64,000 nt of DNA from Aphidius gifuensis (taxonomy: Eukaryota; Arthropoda; Insecta; Hymenoptera; Braconidae), in NCBI RefSeq assembly GCF_014905175.1, contig NC_057790.1, forward strand, positions 10,783,298 to 10,847,297, read 5' to 3'. Position 1 is the first letter of the stretch, and each line of letters begins with the position of its first letter. Below, in pieces: positions 44,721 to 57,400 of the stretch. Both the position numbers and the translations under genes were made by a program. Under the pieces are notes generated by a model. It was not told the DNA's origin. It saw nothing but the letters and a program-made list of their open reading frames with translations, and made no database searches.

Positions 44721-45095
44721 GGGTGCATTCCTTTAATAAAAAATTTTTTTTCGTTTTGCAATTTCGCCTTGTAATACCGGCCAAAATTTTATAGGAAAAA
44801 GCTGTTTCTTGTAGTGGCAGTACTGGCACATGACATTATTTTTTATGGCTTCCAATTATTAGATGGATAACTGTTCAATGTTTATATCAAACTGAAATAA
44901 ATAGAAAATTCACTTGTTGTGATTGTTTGTTATTGTCACATAGCTCGTACCACACATTATCGTAAACTGTAAAGCCTGGAATATAGCATAGAGAAATTTA
45001 TCACTTTTGTCGTTGTTTCTGTTTCTAGTTTTTAGCCGGTATTACAGGGCGAAATTGCAAAACGAAAAAAAAATTTTTATTAAAGGAATGCACCC
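44721..45095. mobile_element. GGGTGCATTCC MITE, copy 2
   Basis: Nearly identical to 26239-26613 and in the same orientation. Apparent coding frames in it and copy 1 are alike only because the MITEs are. Confidence 0.85.
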
Positions 45096-46031
45096 ATTGA
45101 GTGATGTTAAATTATCTGTGATTATAATTATTTAGCTGTTTCGATGAGTCTGTGCTCAGTTCCAGTTCATTACGGCTCACTTATGGCGCTAGCGACGTAC
45201 GGTTGTTTGAAGAACTACAAAGGCACAAAATCTCAATACAGGTGCTTATCTATATCATCACTGTATTAATGCCCCAATAAATATTGTTTATTTACTTTAT
45301 GCAAACAGTGTCATCATAATAATCTATTACAATAAATTAATGAATATATAATCAACGCGAATATAGATAATATAATTCAGGTAAGAGCAAATAGTAAATG
45401 AAAGAAATAGAAATAAAAATTTTAGGGATGATATAGATAGGCACCTGTATTGAGATTTTGTGCCTTCGTAGTTCTTCAAACAACCGTACGTCGCTAGCGC
45501 CATAAGTGAGCCGTAAGTGAGACGGAACTGAGCCGAGACGACCATCGAACACAGCTAATTACTGTATTTATTATTTTTTTTTGCAAGCTAATGAAACTAT
45601 CTCTTTTCCTGGCATTTCATGATGTTCCTTAGAACCTGTCAAAACGCTCCTTGCCCACATATCATGTCTATTATCTCATTTTTTTATTGTAATTTTTGTG
45701 ATTATTCAAATAAAATACAAACAATCATTTTTCGTTAGTTGATTGATTAATAAATATTAATAAATTCTTGAGATTACATATTATGTTGGATGTTGACATA
45801 TTGTTTTTGGGCGCCAAATATGTGTACAATGGCGGATAGGCAAAATGGCGTCAGTAAAATAGTTTAAAAAGTTAAATGTAGAGACGCTCTTAATGTACGA
45901 TACATGGCGTATGATAATGGAGATGTATCATACTGTATGATACAGTGTATGATACTGCTGTATGATACAGTGTATGATACTGCTGTATGATACATCGGTA
46001 TCATACCTACCCAACACTGATTACAATTATG

Positions 46032-46380
46032 GGGTGCATTCCTTTAATAAAAAATTTTTTTTCGTTTTGCAATTTTGCCCTGTAATACCGACTAAAAACT
46101 AGAAACAGAAACAACGACAAAAGTGATAAATATCTCTATGCAATATTCCAGGCTTTTCAGTTTACGATAATGTGTGGTACGACCTATGTGACAATAACAA
46201 ACAATCACAACAAGTCAATTTTCTATCTATTTCAGTTTGATATAAACATTGAACAGTTATCCATCTAATAATTGGAAGCCAAAAAAAATAATGTCATGTG
46301 CCAGTACTGCCACTACAAGAAACAGCTTTTTTCTATAAAATTTTGGCTGGTATTACAGGGCGAAATCGCAAAACATTTTG
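46032..46380. mobile_element. GGGTGCATTCC MITE, copy 3, inverted interior and truncated right end
   Basis: Starts GGGTGCATTCCTTTAAT but the interior is in reverse orientation relative to copies 1 and 2. The right end degenerates after GGGCGAAATCGCAAAAC near 46380. Confidence 0.75.
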
Positions 46381-46411
46381 CAATGTCGCCCTTGCCGCAA
46401 AATTGTTTTCA

Positions 46412-46615
46412 TTAGGGCTTTTTTTTCCGCTGATGGCGCTTGACAATTTCTGCAATTGTTTTAATAACTGATGTACTTTCTTTACCTTTTTGTGATGATG
46501 ATTGTGGAGCTGTATGTTCACGTTGTACATCTTTTTGTTTTTGTACGTTAATATCACTGAATTTTAAAACATGACTTCCTGGTACCCATTCATCCCAACC
46601 GTAATTTATAAATTG
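46412..46615 (-). pseudogene. MRG15/MORF4L1-like chromodomain fragment
   Basis: A minus-strand frame reads FINYGWDEWVPGSHVLKFSD then INVQKQKDVQREHT and Gln/Ser-rich linker. This matches the chromodomain core (…WDEWVP.SRVLK… then a QKQ helix) of MRG15-type proteins, which bind methylated H3K36 as part of NuA4/Sin3 complexes. The aromatic-cage region before it is shortened. A polypyrimidine-AG (46632-46650) precedes it, so it may derive from an exon. Its 3' side runs into a MITE end (GGGCTTTTTTTTCCGCTGATGG) at about 46412-46440 and stops there. Confidence 0.6.
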
Positions 46616-46639
46616 TAATTGTTATAATAAACTATAAAA

Positions 46640-47890
46640 AAAAAAAAAAAAAAAAACAGCAACAATAACAACATTGATGTATGTATTTTGACAACATATT
46701 TTGAGGTTATGTCTATAAATTTTAAATAAATGTGAATGGTGTCGCCATCTTGTGCCAAAAGAGTTAGTAAAACAGGGCCCTATTTATCGATTAATTTTGC
46801 GGATGAATCAGGATTTCTAGTATTTCGTTTTAATAACAAATGCAAATCTGAGCATTGTAAAAATCTAGTGTTACATAATTATGATGGAATCATCACTAGA
46901 GTTTTATTAAATTTCAGAAACTCTATAATGGTTAATATATTCGAACGGAGAAAATACATTGCGAAAAATATAGAACAAATGAATATATGATTAGACAATA
47001 AAGATACAACTTCAGAAAGCTATTGATCGGCTTAGCTGATTGAATCTGAAAACAGAAAGAGGTTGTAAAATAATATACATAGATTATTATTCGGCTATAT
47101 CAATCAAACGGACAATAATTTTAATATAGAAAAGTAGAATTAGCTATATATACATTTGAATAAAATCGTTTTTGGCTCATTCGTACTAGCGGAATTTGAT
47201 AATAAGAGTACTCTATGTATATGGATGAACCAATTTTTTTACGATAGATTTTACCGTTGATTATTTGTTGTCTGTAATCTATTTCTACATATAAATATAA
47301 GACGGATTATTTTTCAGACGATGAATAGACACAAACTCATAGACACAAACTCGTAAAAAATTACTAGTGATTTTTATCGTATTCGGTATAATTATTGAAT
47401 ATTATTTTTCGTTAAAAGGTGACTCATATATCATGATAAATATCGTAATAACATGAATTTAAAAAATTAAAAAATTAAAATATGCTAATTAATAGAAATA
47501 CATAGTGTCATAAATTTATTATTACAAAATACGAGAAAATAAAAAAAAATATATCATCGAAAATTATAACTCTTAAACATAATAAATATATCTTATTTAT
47601 CATTTATCTTGTGGCATAACATTATATCGGATAAAAGCAAAATAGTTTAATATGTAATTAGGAAAAGTTGATTTACGTAAAGTATTCAAGTCGGACATAG
47701 TGCCAACTGGATATTTACCAACATTCAATATCCCTATTACGGACTAAATGAGCTGAAAGAGACTTTATTTTTTGGATGTTCACCCTGAACGGTGTAACCG
47801 AAACTAGCGCTCCGGGCCGCAAGCCAAATTTCACATAGAAAAGCTCCACAAACGCCACCATCGGAAAAAAAACGCCCTAATGAGAACATC
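46640..47890. other. AT-rich stretch upstream of MITE cluster, no gene
   Basis: Poly-A tract at 46637-46656, then sequence without repeats or convincing frames. An 84-codon frame at 46736-46990 shows no recognisable features. Confidence 0.4.
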
Positions 47891-47895
47891 CTCTG

Positions 47896-48195
47896 CAGTC
47901 CAATTCACAGGGCAAATTTTTTACAATTTAGGGCTTTTTTTTGCCGGTAATGGCGCTTGTCAAATTTTTTTTATATAGATTTCACATACAAAAGCTCTAC
48001 AAGCGCCACCAGTAGAGGAAAAAAGCTCTAAATTGTAATGCCCTGTGAATTGGACTGCTGAATACGGGCGCTGATGGCGCTTGTAAAAATTTTTTTTATA
48101 TATATTTTACATACAAAAGCTTCACAAGCGCCGTGAGTGGTGAAAAAAAGCCCTAAATAGTAATGCCCTGTGCAGCCCTGTGAATTGGACTGCTG
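47896..48195. repeat. CAGTCCAATTC MITE units upstream of the calpain gene
   Basis: 47896-48057 is a complete 162-bp unit. A partial second unit follows (48060-48195), ending CCTGTGAATTGGACTGCTG. They lie about 220 bp upstream of the proposed calpain start codon, so they may touch its promoter. Confidence 0.75.
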
Positions 48196-48410
48196 CTTTA
48201 ACGTGTCATCTGTCATGTGTGATGTGTATAGTGCCCTAGAGACGTAACAAAATCAATGTCTTTTAATTAATTTTAGACTAATTTTAATTTAGACAACAAC
48301 TTTTACTTATTTTACCCAGAATTCAATTCAGTTTTCTAAAATTATTCTATTTTATAGAAGCGTTACAATATTCAGTCTGTTACACTTCCTCGTGTTTTAA
48401 TAAACGCAAT

Positions 48411-51400
48411 ATGGCGAAAGTGGATCATAAAATAATAAAGATTGTAAAAATAACAAAGACAGATGGTAAATATTTGCAGGTAACAGGTCGCTTGAAATTT
48501 TTTTGTCAACAACACTGATTTTAAATACTCAATCAACAATAACAGCGTTATTCGATCGAGAATAAAAAAAATTTACATAACTTAAAGGGTAGCAGGCAAT
48601 TAACAAGAAGAGGCCAGGTCCGATTGTTTGAATTTGCGGGACATTAATGTCTGTGACTCTTATGACCGAGTTTGTTTTTGGAGCAATGATTCTCTCCCTT
48701 CACAGAGTATGGCCATGCAAGCCATTAATTTACCGCGACAGCGTTGCAAAGTCTGTTCTAACGTTATAATTAACAATGACAATAAGATTAGCGAATCCGC
48801 AACATGTCTTAGTCGCTATGAATTTTTTGAAACAATACAACAAAGCGAATCAACAGGCTACAAAGTTGACAGCTGTTCATCATGTCAACCATTATCATCG
48901 TCAAGTTCTGATCCACCAACACCTCCACCAAGACAAAGTTCTTCACACAATGGTACAAGATCTAGAGATTCAAATAATATTGTAGTTAACGAGGAAAACT
49001 CCAGTTTTATTTCTTTCACTGGGTAAGAATCTTTTTTTTTTTTTATTTTTATTGTCAGCTAATAATATTTTGATAAAAAAATTATTTCAGCATTGAAAAT
49101 TATAAAAATTCATCTATTAAATATAAAAAGAAATCACGATGTTTATCTTCATCTGATATTTCAACTCTTGATAATTTAAATAATTGTGCAAGAAGGTCAC
49201 CATCGTTGCCTATACTCGTAACACGCTGGACTTGTATACGTTGTTTGCAAGATAATTGTTGCAGTGCTATGTCAATTTGTACAGCATGTGGTGCAAGTTC
49301 CTCAATAGCTCATATAAATGGTAATTTGATTGGTGTTAGGCGTGGAAAAAAATTGAAAGTATTGAAATCTACAAATAAGCATGACATTATAAAGGTCGAT
49401 TTAGTCACAACAGTTGTATCAGGGATTATCGAGTGTATTTTCAATGTTGATTTTTTGAATCTCGGCTCATCGGCTGTACTAGATAGAGACGAGGGAATGG
49501 CACGCTTAAGTAATTTGAGTAGAAAACAAAGCGCTCAGTCAAATCATAATGACTGGACGCTATCAATGACAGACAAACTTGATCCAGCATTGCCGTCATA
49601 TGGTGATACGCCATCATTAACAGTAGCATCTCAGCGTTCACCAAAACGTCAAAGTCCATCTGTTTACGAACGTGTCAAGTCAAAAGTTAGTAGATCATTG
49701 TCAAATGGTTCGGTTATACCAAAAATTAGCGAGCATGGCACGCAACGACCAACGAGTCTCATTGTTGCCGAGTCACTTCCAAATACTGACGATATATCGT
49801 GGAGTTGTGACAATTGTACTCTTGATAATTCATCAGATTCGGAAAACTGCCATTCATGTCAAACACAAAGAGGTTCATTACCATGCGATGGTGTTGTTAT
49901 CAGTGTCCCCACGTGGGAACTACGATCACTAGCACCAGCTGGGCCATTACCATATCGCCGCTCATTCTCAGAGGTTGACGCTACACTTGTCCACTCAACA
50001 CAAAAAAAATCATTAAATCGCCGAAGTTTGATTGACAATGAACCGTCACCACCAGCAGTACCACCACATTCAGTTGCATTTAATTCAAAACCTAAATACT
50101 CATATATTGGCATAGCTGACCCTGTCATTCCACCGCCGTTACCAAAGAAGCAAAATAACAAACCAAGAGCACGCAGTGAATTAACAAGTCCTGTGGAATC
50201 ATCAAGTGTCAATTGTAACTCATCACTGAAACGCATGTGGACATGTAGAAAATGTTCATATGCTTATAATCCAGTTTGGTCGTCTGTCTGTGATATTTGC
50301 AATTCATCAAGAACACCTGCATCATTATTACAACCGAATTTAATAACCGTTACAAAAGATGATCAAGTAAATAGTCAAACGCAACAGATACCATCGACGA
50401 TTGTTGTGTCGCGTGACAGTGTCAGATATATTCCATTAAAAACCATGCCTACAACATCTGGTGGTAATGGCAGAGATTACAATGATAACATTGCCATCAT
50501 ATCATCGTGGACTTGCAAGAAATGTACATTACTCAATACAGCTACGAAAATGACGTGTGAAGCATGTGGTGGATCAAAACTAAGGAGTATTAGCGATTTA
50601 GCTGATCCAACATTGCGGAAAGGTGAGAGTTGGGTTTGTCCGTCATGTACGCTACGCAACCCACTGACATCACAAAGTTGCAAAGCTTGTAAGACACTCG
50701 CTGATTTTATGGAGGTGCCAACTGATGATAATCGTGCCATTTTCGGACAGCGAAGTCCAAGCCCCAGATTGTCATCAAGCGGCGTGTTACCGAATAGTAT
50801 TAAAATGTCAACACCAAGACAAAGTCGAAATTTAATCAAACGAAATGGTGTCAATTCTGTTGACAAGAAAACTTCAAAGTGTAATGAACCAGCTTTTACA
50901 CAGGTAAATATAACTGCAAATTATTCAAATATTTATTTTATGTCGTTTTAAATAAGAGCTTGGAAAACGAAAAGTGACCCTGCGGGAATCGAACTAGAGT
51001 CTTTTGTATTCTTGGAAAACTACCTTGACTACTAGGCACAGGGGTTTCTTACTTTTTCCAAGCTCCATTACCATTTTCATATATATTTTCAGTGGCAATG
51101 CAAATTATGTACTTTTGAGAATAAAAGTGGAAATGGAATATGTGAGATGTGCCAAAGTTCAAAAATTCTATCTTGTGATGGAGCAAGACTTAATGAATTT
51201 GGTATAAATCCGCTAAGAATACAACGACAAGAAAGTGTCGTTATGGAGAATTTACGGCACAGTGAAGAAAGAGAGGCTTTGGAAAAATGGGAGAGAATTG
51301 TTCGTTACTGCAAAGAAGTAAGTTTCATTATTATTAGGAAACTGCAATCTTGACAAGAAATCTAATATTTGTTGACTATTGTTGTAGACAAACGAACCGT

Positions 51401-54400
51401 TTGTCGATGATTCTTTTCCACCAGCTCCAAAATCTCTGTACTACAATCCAGCTGATACAAAAGATAATCACGTAGTGCAATGGAAAAGACCACACCAAAT
51501 AAATGTTGATTCAAATGTTGATTCGAAATTGCCATGGGCTGTTTTTAGAACTCCACTACCGTCAGATATATCTCAAGGTGTTTTGGGTAATTGCTGGTTG
51601 CTATCGGCTCTTGCTGTACTTGCTGAGAGTGATGAACTTGTTAAACGTGTATTGGTAATGCGTGAAACATGTCCTGAGGGTGCTTATCAAGTTAGATTGT
51701 GCAAGGATGGCAAATGGACAACTGTACTTGTTGATGACTTATTGCCTTGTGACAAAAGAGGCCATTTGGTGTATTCACAGGTAGTGTAATTTGTTTTTTT
51801 TTTTCAAAAGTGAAAAAATATCTAAAATAATGATATAAGATTAATGTTATAATTTGACTGATAGGCAAAAAGAAAACAACTCTGGGTGCCACTTATTGAA
51901 AAAGCAGTTGCGAAAATACATGGACGTTATGAGGCGTTGGTATCAGGACGCGCAATTGAAGGTCTTGCAACTCTAACTGGCGCACCATGTGAAAGTGTAC
52001 CACTGCAACCATCAGCATTGCCGAGCGAAGACGAACTCGATAAAGATTTAATTTGGGCGCAACTACTATCATCTCGTCAAGCAATGTTTTTGATGGGCGC
52101 AAGTTGTGGTGGTGGTAATATGAAAGTTGATGAAGAAGAATATCAACGAAAAGGATTACGACCAAGACACGCATACTCGGTTCTTGATGTGCGAGATGTT
52201 CAGGTAATTGCTCGAAATTAATAAATATCAACAAAAAAAAAAACGAATTTCAATATGATCAAAAGACTTCACAAAAAGATGTGATATATCAAGTTTTTTT
52301 TACTAATAAAGTGTCAAGTATTCGAAATCGTCACTAATTGTCAGTATATTAATTAAGATGTGATACCAGAAAGACAAGAAGGAAATATATTTTTGACGCA
52401 TGTAATTCAGTCTGAACTATTGAAAAAATTTTATACTTGACCCCACCTGATGTAAAATATGTCTTGAATACTAAAATTTTATTTGGGGGAAACCAGGTGG
52501 AGTCAAGTATAAAATTTTTTCAATAGTTCAGACTCAATTACATGCGTCAAAAATATATTTCCTTCTTGTCTTTCTGATATCACATCTTGACACTTGACAC
52601 TTTTTTTGTAAAAAAAACTTGGTTTTTTTTTTTTTTGTTGAGATATCACATCTTTTTGTAAAGTCTTTTGATCATATTGAAATTAATAAATCCAGCCTCA
52701 AAATTTTTGTTTTGTAACTTTGACACATTTACTAATTTGTTTTGAGTTTGACACATACTTCACAAAAAGTTGTTACCAACGAAACAAAAGAATCTGGACT
52801 TATATTTCAAAATTATCAAGAAGGAAAGAGAGAGATATAGCGAGTAAGAAAGTATGAGAGAAAAAAAAATTGATCTGTTTTTTAACGCAAAAACGCAAAG
52901 TTGTAAAAATTTATTTAATTATTAAAAATTATATAGGTATACTGATAAATAATTTGGTTTTTGTCTTATAGCAAAGCTTGATATAATGGAATTTTAAATT
53001 ATAAAAATCATTTATTTTTATCGTCATTTTCATATTTTAGAATAAATTTTTCAAATTATTGAGGGGCGAGGTTACCTCTATTCGGTATATATTAAGGCTC
53101 GGTATTGTTTTTGTTTTTTTTTTTTTTCGGTATCTCATGTTTTTTTCTCACACTTGACACGAGGCACTGCCGTGCCACTTGATTTTACCTCATTCATCTT
53201 AATATTCTAACGTTATTTAAATAATTTTTTTGTCAGGGAATAAGATTACTAAGATTAAGAAATCCATGGGGCCATTATAGTTGGAAAGGAGATTGGTCAG
53301 ATGACAGCCCTATATGGACACTGCAGTTACGAGAAATGCTGATGCCACATGGTGCTTCAGACGGTGTCTTTTGGATATCTTTCGATGAAGTTCTCAAGTA
53401 CTTTGATTGCATTGACATATGTAAAACTCGAGTAGGCTGGAGTGAAGTTAGACTACGGGGAACTTTGCCCCCATTGTCATCCTTAAGGCATTTGTCATGT
53501 GTCTTGCTAACTGTTCTTGAACCGACTGAAACAGAATTCACATTGTTTCAAGAAGGCCAAAGGTACTCACATTTTTTTTGTTTTTCTTATGTTTTTAGGA
53601 TTATTTTCATTCATTTGATAATTTATGTAGAAATTCGGAAAAATCACAACGTTCTCAGCTAGATCTATGCGTTGTTGTTTTTCGTACAAGATCTCCAGCT
53701 GCACCTGAAGTTGGGCGCCTTGTTGAACACAGCAAGCGTCAAGTCCGGGGCTTTGTTGGTTGTCACAAAATGCTTGAAAGAGATTTGTACATTGTTGTAT
53801 GTCTTGCATTTAATCATTGGCATACTGGAATGGAAGATACGTCAAGTTATCCAGAGTATGTATTGGCAATTCACAGTTCAAAGAGGCTGCTAGTTGAACA
53901 AATATCGCCACCAGCATTTGTACTTGCTGATGCCATTATTAGCTTAACATTAGCAAAAGGACAAAGACACGAAGCAAGTCAAACAGATTATTTTTCATGC
54001 TCATAAAGGATGTATGTTTCAACTGTTTTTGTTTTAGTATATATATTCCTCTTTGTTGTAGGGTCGAGAGGGTATGACTGCGTATTACTTGACCAAGGGA
54101 TGGGCTGGCTTAGTTGTAATGGTAGAAAATCGTCACGTCAACAAATGGATACACGTGAAATGTGATTGTCATGAAAGCTACAATGTTGTCTCAACAAGAG
54201 GACAACTAAGGACCGCTGACAGTGTTCCACCTCTGCATCGGTAAGGCAGCAATATTCAATAGAACTCAACCCTGTCAACTAAGCTATTCAATTGCGTGGA
54301 ATCACGTGTTTTTTTTTTTTTTTTTTTCATTTTTGTATTTCTATACCCAATAATCTTAATTTTTTTTTTTTAATTACTTTTTACCAATTAAAAGCTTAGT

Positions 54401-57400
54401 GAAAGAGTCATAATTTAAACGCTCTAAACATGCCTGAGCCATGTGACGTCACGATCCGCGTATCTATCTCAATATGCTTTACAAAAAAGGCCTGATCAGT
54501 AGAAGTATGATTTTCGAAGTGATATCACTTTAGAGTCATAATTGTGGCCAAAATGTTTTTGGATGTATAATAGACCGGTTTGAAAAAATTTTTTTTTTTT
54601 TTTTTCGCTTTATAGGGCTAAGAGATGACCAACGCCAGTTTTAGAATATCGTAAAGGGATAAGTCCTATCTCTTATACATTAAAAAAATACAGTGCCAAC
54701 CCCAAGAAAATGAATTTTTCTAAAAATTTTCTTAAAAATTACTGATTAATTTTAAGAAATTTGTTATAATTATTTTAATTTTTTATGGCAAAAACTGCTA
54801 AGAAATTAATGAAGATTACTAATTAATTTACTTGGCTACATCGTTTTCTTAGATACATTTGCCATAATTAATAAATTAAAAAGCTATTGGCAAACGTATC
54901 TAAGAAAAGGATGAAACTAAATAAATTAATTCGTAATCTGAATTTATTCCTCAGGCATTTGTTATAATAATTTTAATTTGTTATGGCGAAAATTGCGATT
55001 TTTATCGAAAAAACTCAATTTTCATAGTATATTTAAAGTAGGGTTATGTTGCCAAAATTATCTATACATGACTGAGAATTTGTGATTTTCACACAAAACC
55101 GAACACGTACGACAGTATAGACTTATCTTATATTCTCTGTTAGCATTGAAAAAATAAAATTTTATGTCAAGTAATTCATAAATAATATTTAAATGATTTT
55201 AGACGTTTATTCATTTATAATTTATTATTTAAGTTCTACGCCCTTTATTTTAGAATAAAAAAAAAATCATTTCCTATATCAAAAAAAGACGTGAGACACA
55301 CGACTGTGAGAATTGGCGAATTGCGATTCTCACACAAAACTGACACACGTACGACAGTATACATGTATCTTAAATTTTTTGTTTATAATTTATAATGATG
55401 AAATTAACTTTAAAAAAATTCTAATGTGTCTCAAATTATTATAATATTATTTATCTATTATCAAATATAAAATTTTATTTTTCTGATGCGTATTACCCTG
55501 GTAAAAATAATCTCTCCGGATTTCTCCGGACTCACTCCGTATTTCTCCGGATTTTCTACGTAATTGAGACTTCCGGAGATATTTACGGAGTAATCTCCAG
55601 ACTATTTCTATAATATCTCCGGTTTTTTTCCGGAATTTTGACTTAAAAAAACGAACACAAAAAAATGGAAAAATTAATAAAAAAAAGTAGAAATAAAAGT
55701 TTACATACGAAAAATAAAAAAGAAATTTTTTCTGAAAAAAAACCGGAGAAAATCCGGAGAAAACCCGAAAAAACTCCGGACTAAAATCTTCGAAAGTCTC
55801 AATTGCGTAGAAAGTCCGGAGAAATCCGGAGAAATCTGGAGAGATTATTTCTACCGGGGTACTAACAAAAAATTCAAGATAAATCTATACTGTCGTGTGT
55901 GTGTGAATCGCAAATTCTTACAATCGTGTACAAATGATTCTGACAACCTAACCCTACTTTAAATATACTAAGAAAATTGAGTTTTTTCGATGAAAAATTA
56001 TTTTAAAAGAAATTCTTGTCTGTCTCAAATTATTATAATATTATTTATTAATTTTTGAACATAATATGTTATTTTTTGAATATTTTCCACTATTAAAATC
56101 TGACTTGTTTATTCTGCCATTTGTGTGTCGGTTTTGTGCGAAATCAGTGCACAAATTGACTGTCGTATTGGTTTCGTCATTTTTGCTAGGGCTTTTTTGG
56201 TTAAAAAAAAGTGATATATTTTTGCAGAGTTTGTCTTGAAGGTAAAGATAATATTTCACTGGAAATATCTTTCACAGACATAGCTTGATACACTGAGAGG
56301 TTTTTTTTAGTGCTTAAAAATTTGATTCCGAAGCATCGAAAAATAGTGGATCCTATTGTTGATAATTTCACTCTACATTTAAAAAAAAAATATGTTATTA
56401 TCGAGGCCAGAATGTTTGCGTGATTTTTGAGAGCGAGTTTATAACGATGGAAACCTAAAGAAAACTTTTTAAAAAATAGAATTAAATTAGATTGTATTTT
56501 GAGATGGCATTGTGTGTCCGCTAATCATTGTGTGTGTTGTGAGTTTTTAAAAAGACGTATTTTTTTAGCTTGAAATAATTTTGATTTGATATTCATACTT
56601 CAAATATTGCTTGAATTAAAGCTAAAAAAAGTGCTTTAATTGATGCTGAAAATAATACTCACATAAATACATATATTTAAAAACTATCTCACGTATTTAA
56701 ATATATGTATTCATGTAAGTATTATTTTCAGCATTTATGTTAACATTATTTTCAGCCTTCATTTAAGTACTTTTTTTTTAGCATTAATTTAAGCAATATT
56801 TAGAGCATGAATTTCAAATCAAAATTATTCTAATTTCAAAAAAAAAATTAGCGTGTTGCAAGTACGCGCGAGGGAAGTGAAACTTCTTTCAGAGTAGTTG
56901 CATGTCATGTTGAATATATCGCTGAATAATAAAATAATAATAATAGTAAAACTGACAATAATATTCAAATATAAATATTATTAGTTAATAATAATTATTA
57001 GTATTTATATTTCGAATATTATTATTATAAATTTTATTATTAATATCGTCGCATTAAGGGAAGAAGGCCATAGGTGCCATTTTTGGGAATTTTTTCTTAT
57101 TAAAAGAAAAAAGGCGTAAGTGCGATTTTATAAATTTTCGGGTTTTTCATCTTAAGGCTTAAAGAAAAAAAAGAAAGAAGGACGTAATAACCTTTGATAA
57201 AGGATAAAGGGCGTATGTTCAGGGACTTACGACTTTTTTTCAATTTTCAAAATCATTTTTAATAAAAGATGAAGATTTGTAATTATTTTCATGTTTTTTT
57301 TATTTATTTTTTTAAATTATTCATATCTATCAGTAAACAATCAATAATTTAAAAAATCCTGCCATTAAATAAATTTTAAATAAATATGGAAATACGACCT

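Larger units (their letters stand above)
44220..46018. mobile_element. Inverted, truncated copy of the 29444-32350 hAT family with nested MITEs
   Basis: Reading leftward from the end CCCAACACTG at 46018, the order of sequences (GTATGATACAGTGTATGATAC, ATGGCGTCAGTAAAATAG, GACAGGTTCTAAGGAACATC, then ACGTGTATAAAAAATTTTA and CCACTGTACACAGCTGTCAA) matches about 29444-29520 and 31370-32240. Nested in it are a CAGTCCAATTC MITE (44431-44602), a GGGTGCATTCC MITE (44721-45095) and a palindrome (about 45150-45540, arms GGCGCTAGCGACGTACGGTT). The left end is missing. Confidence 0.65.

Noticed and set aside
50950..51065. tRNA gene
   Set aside because: Only the B box and the 3' T-stem side are present; acceptor and anticodon stems do not pair.
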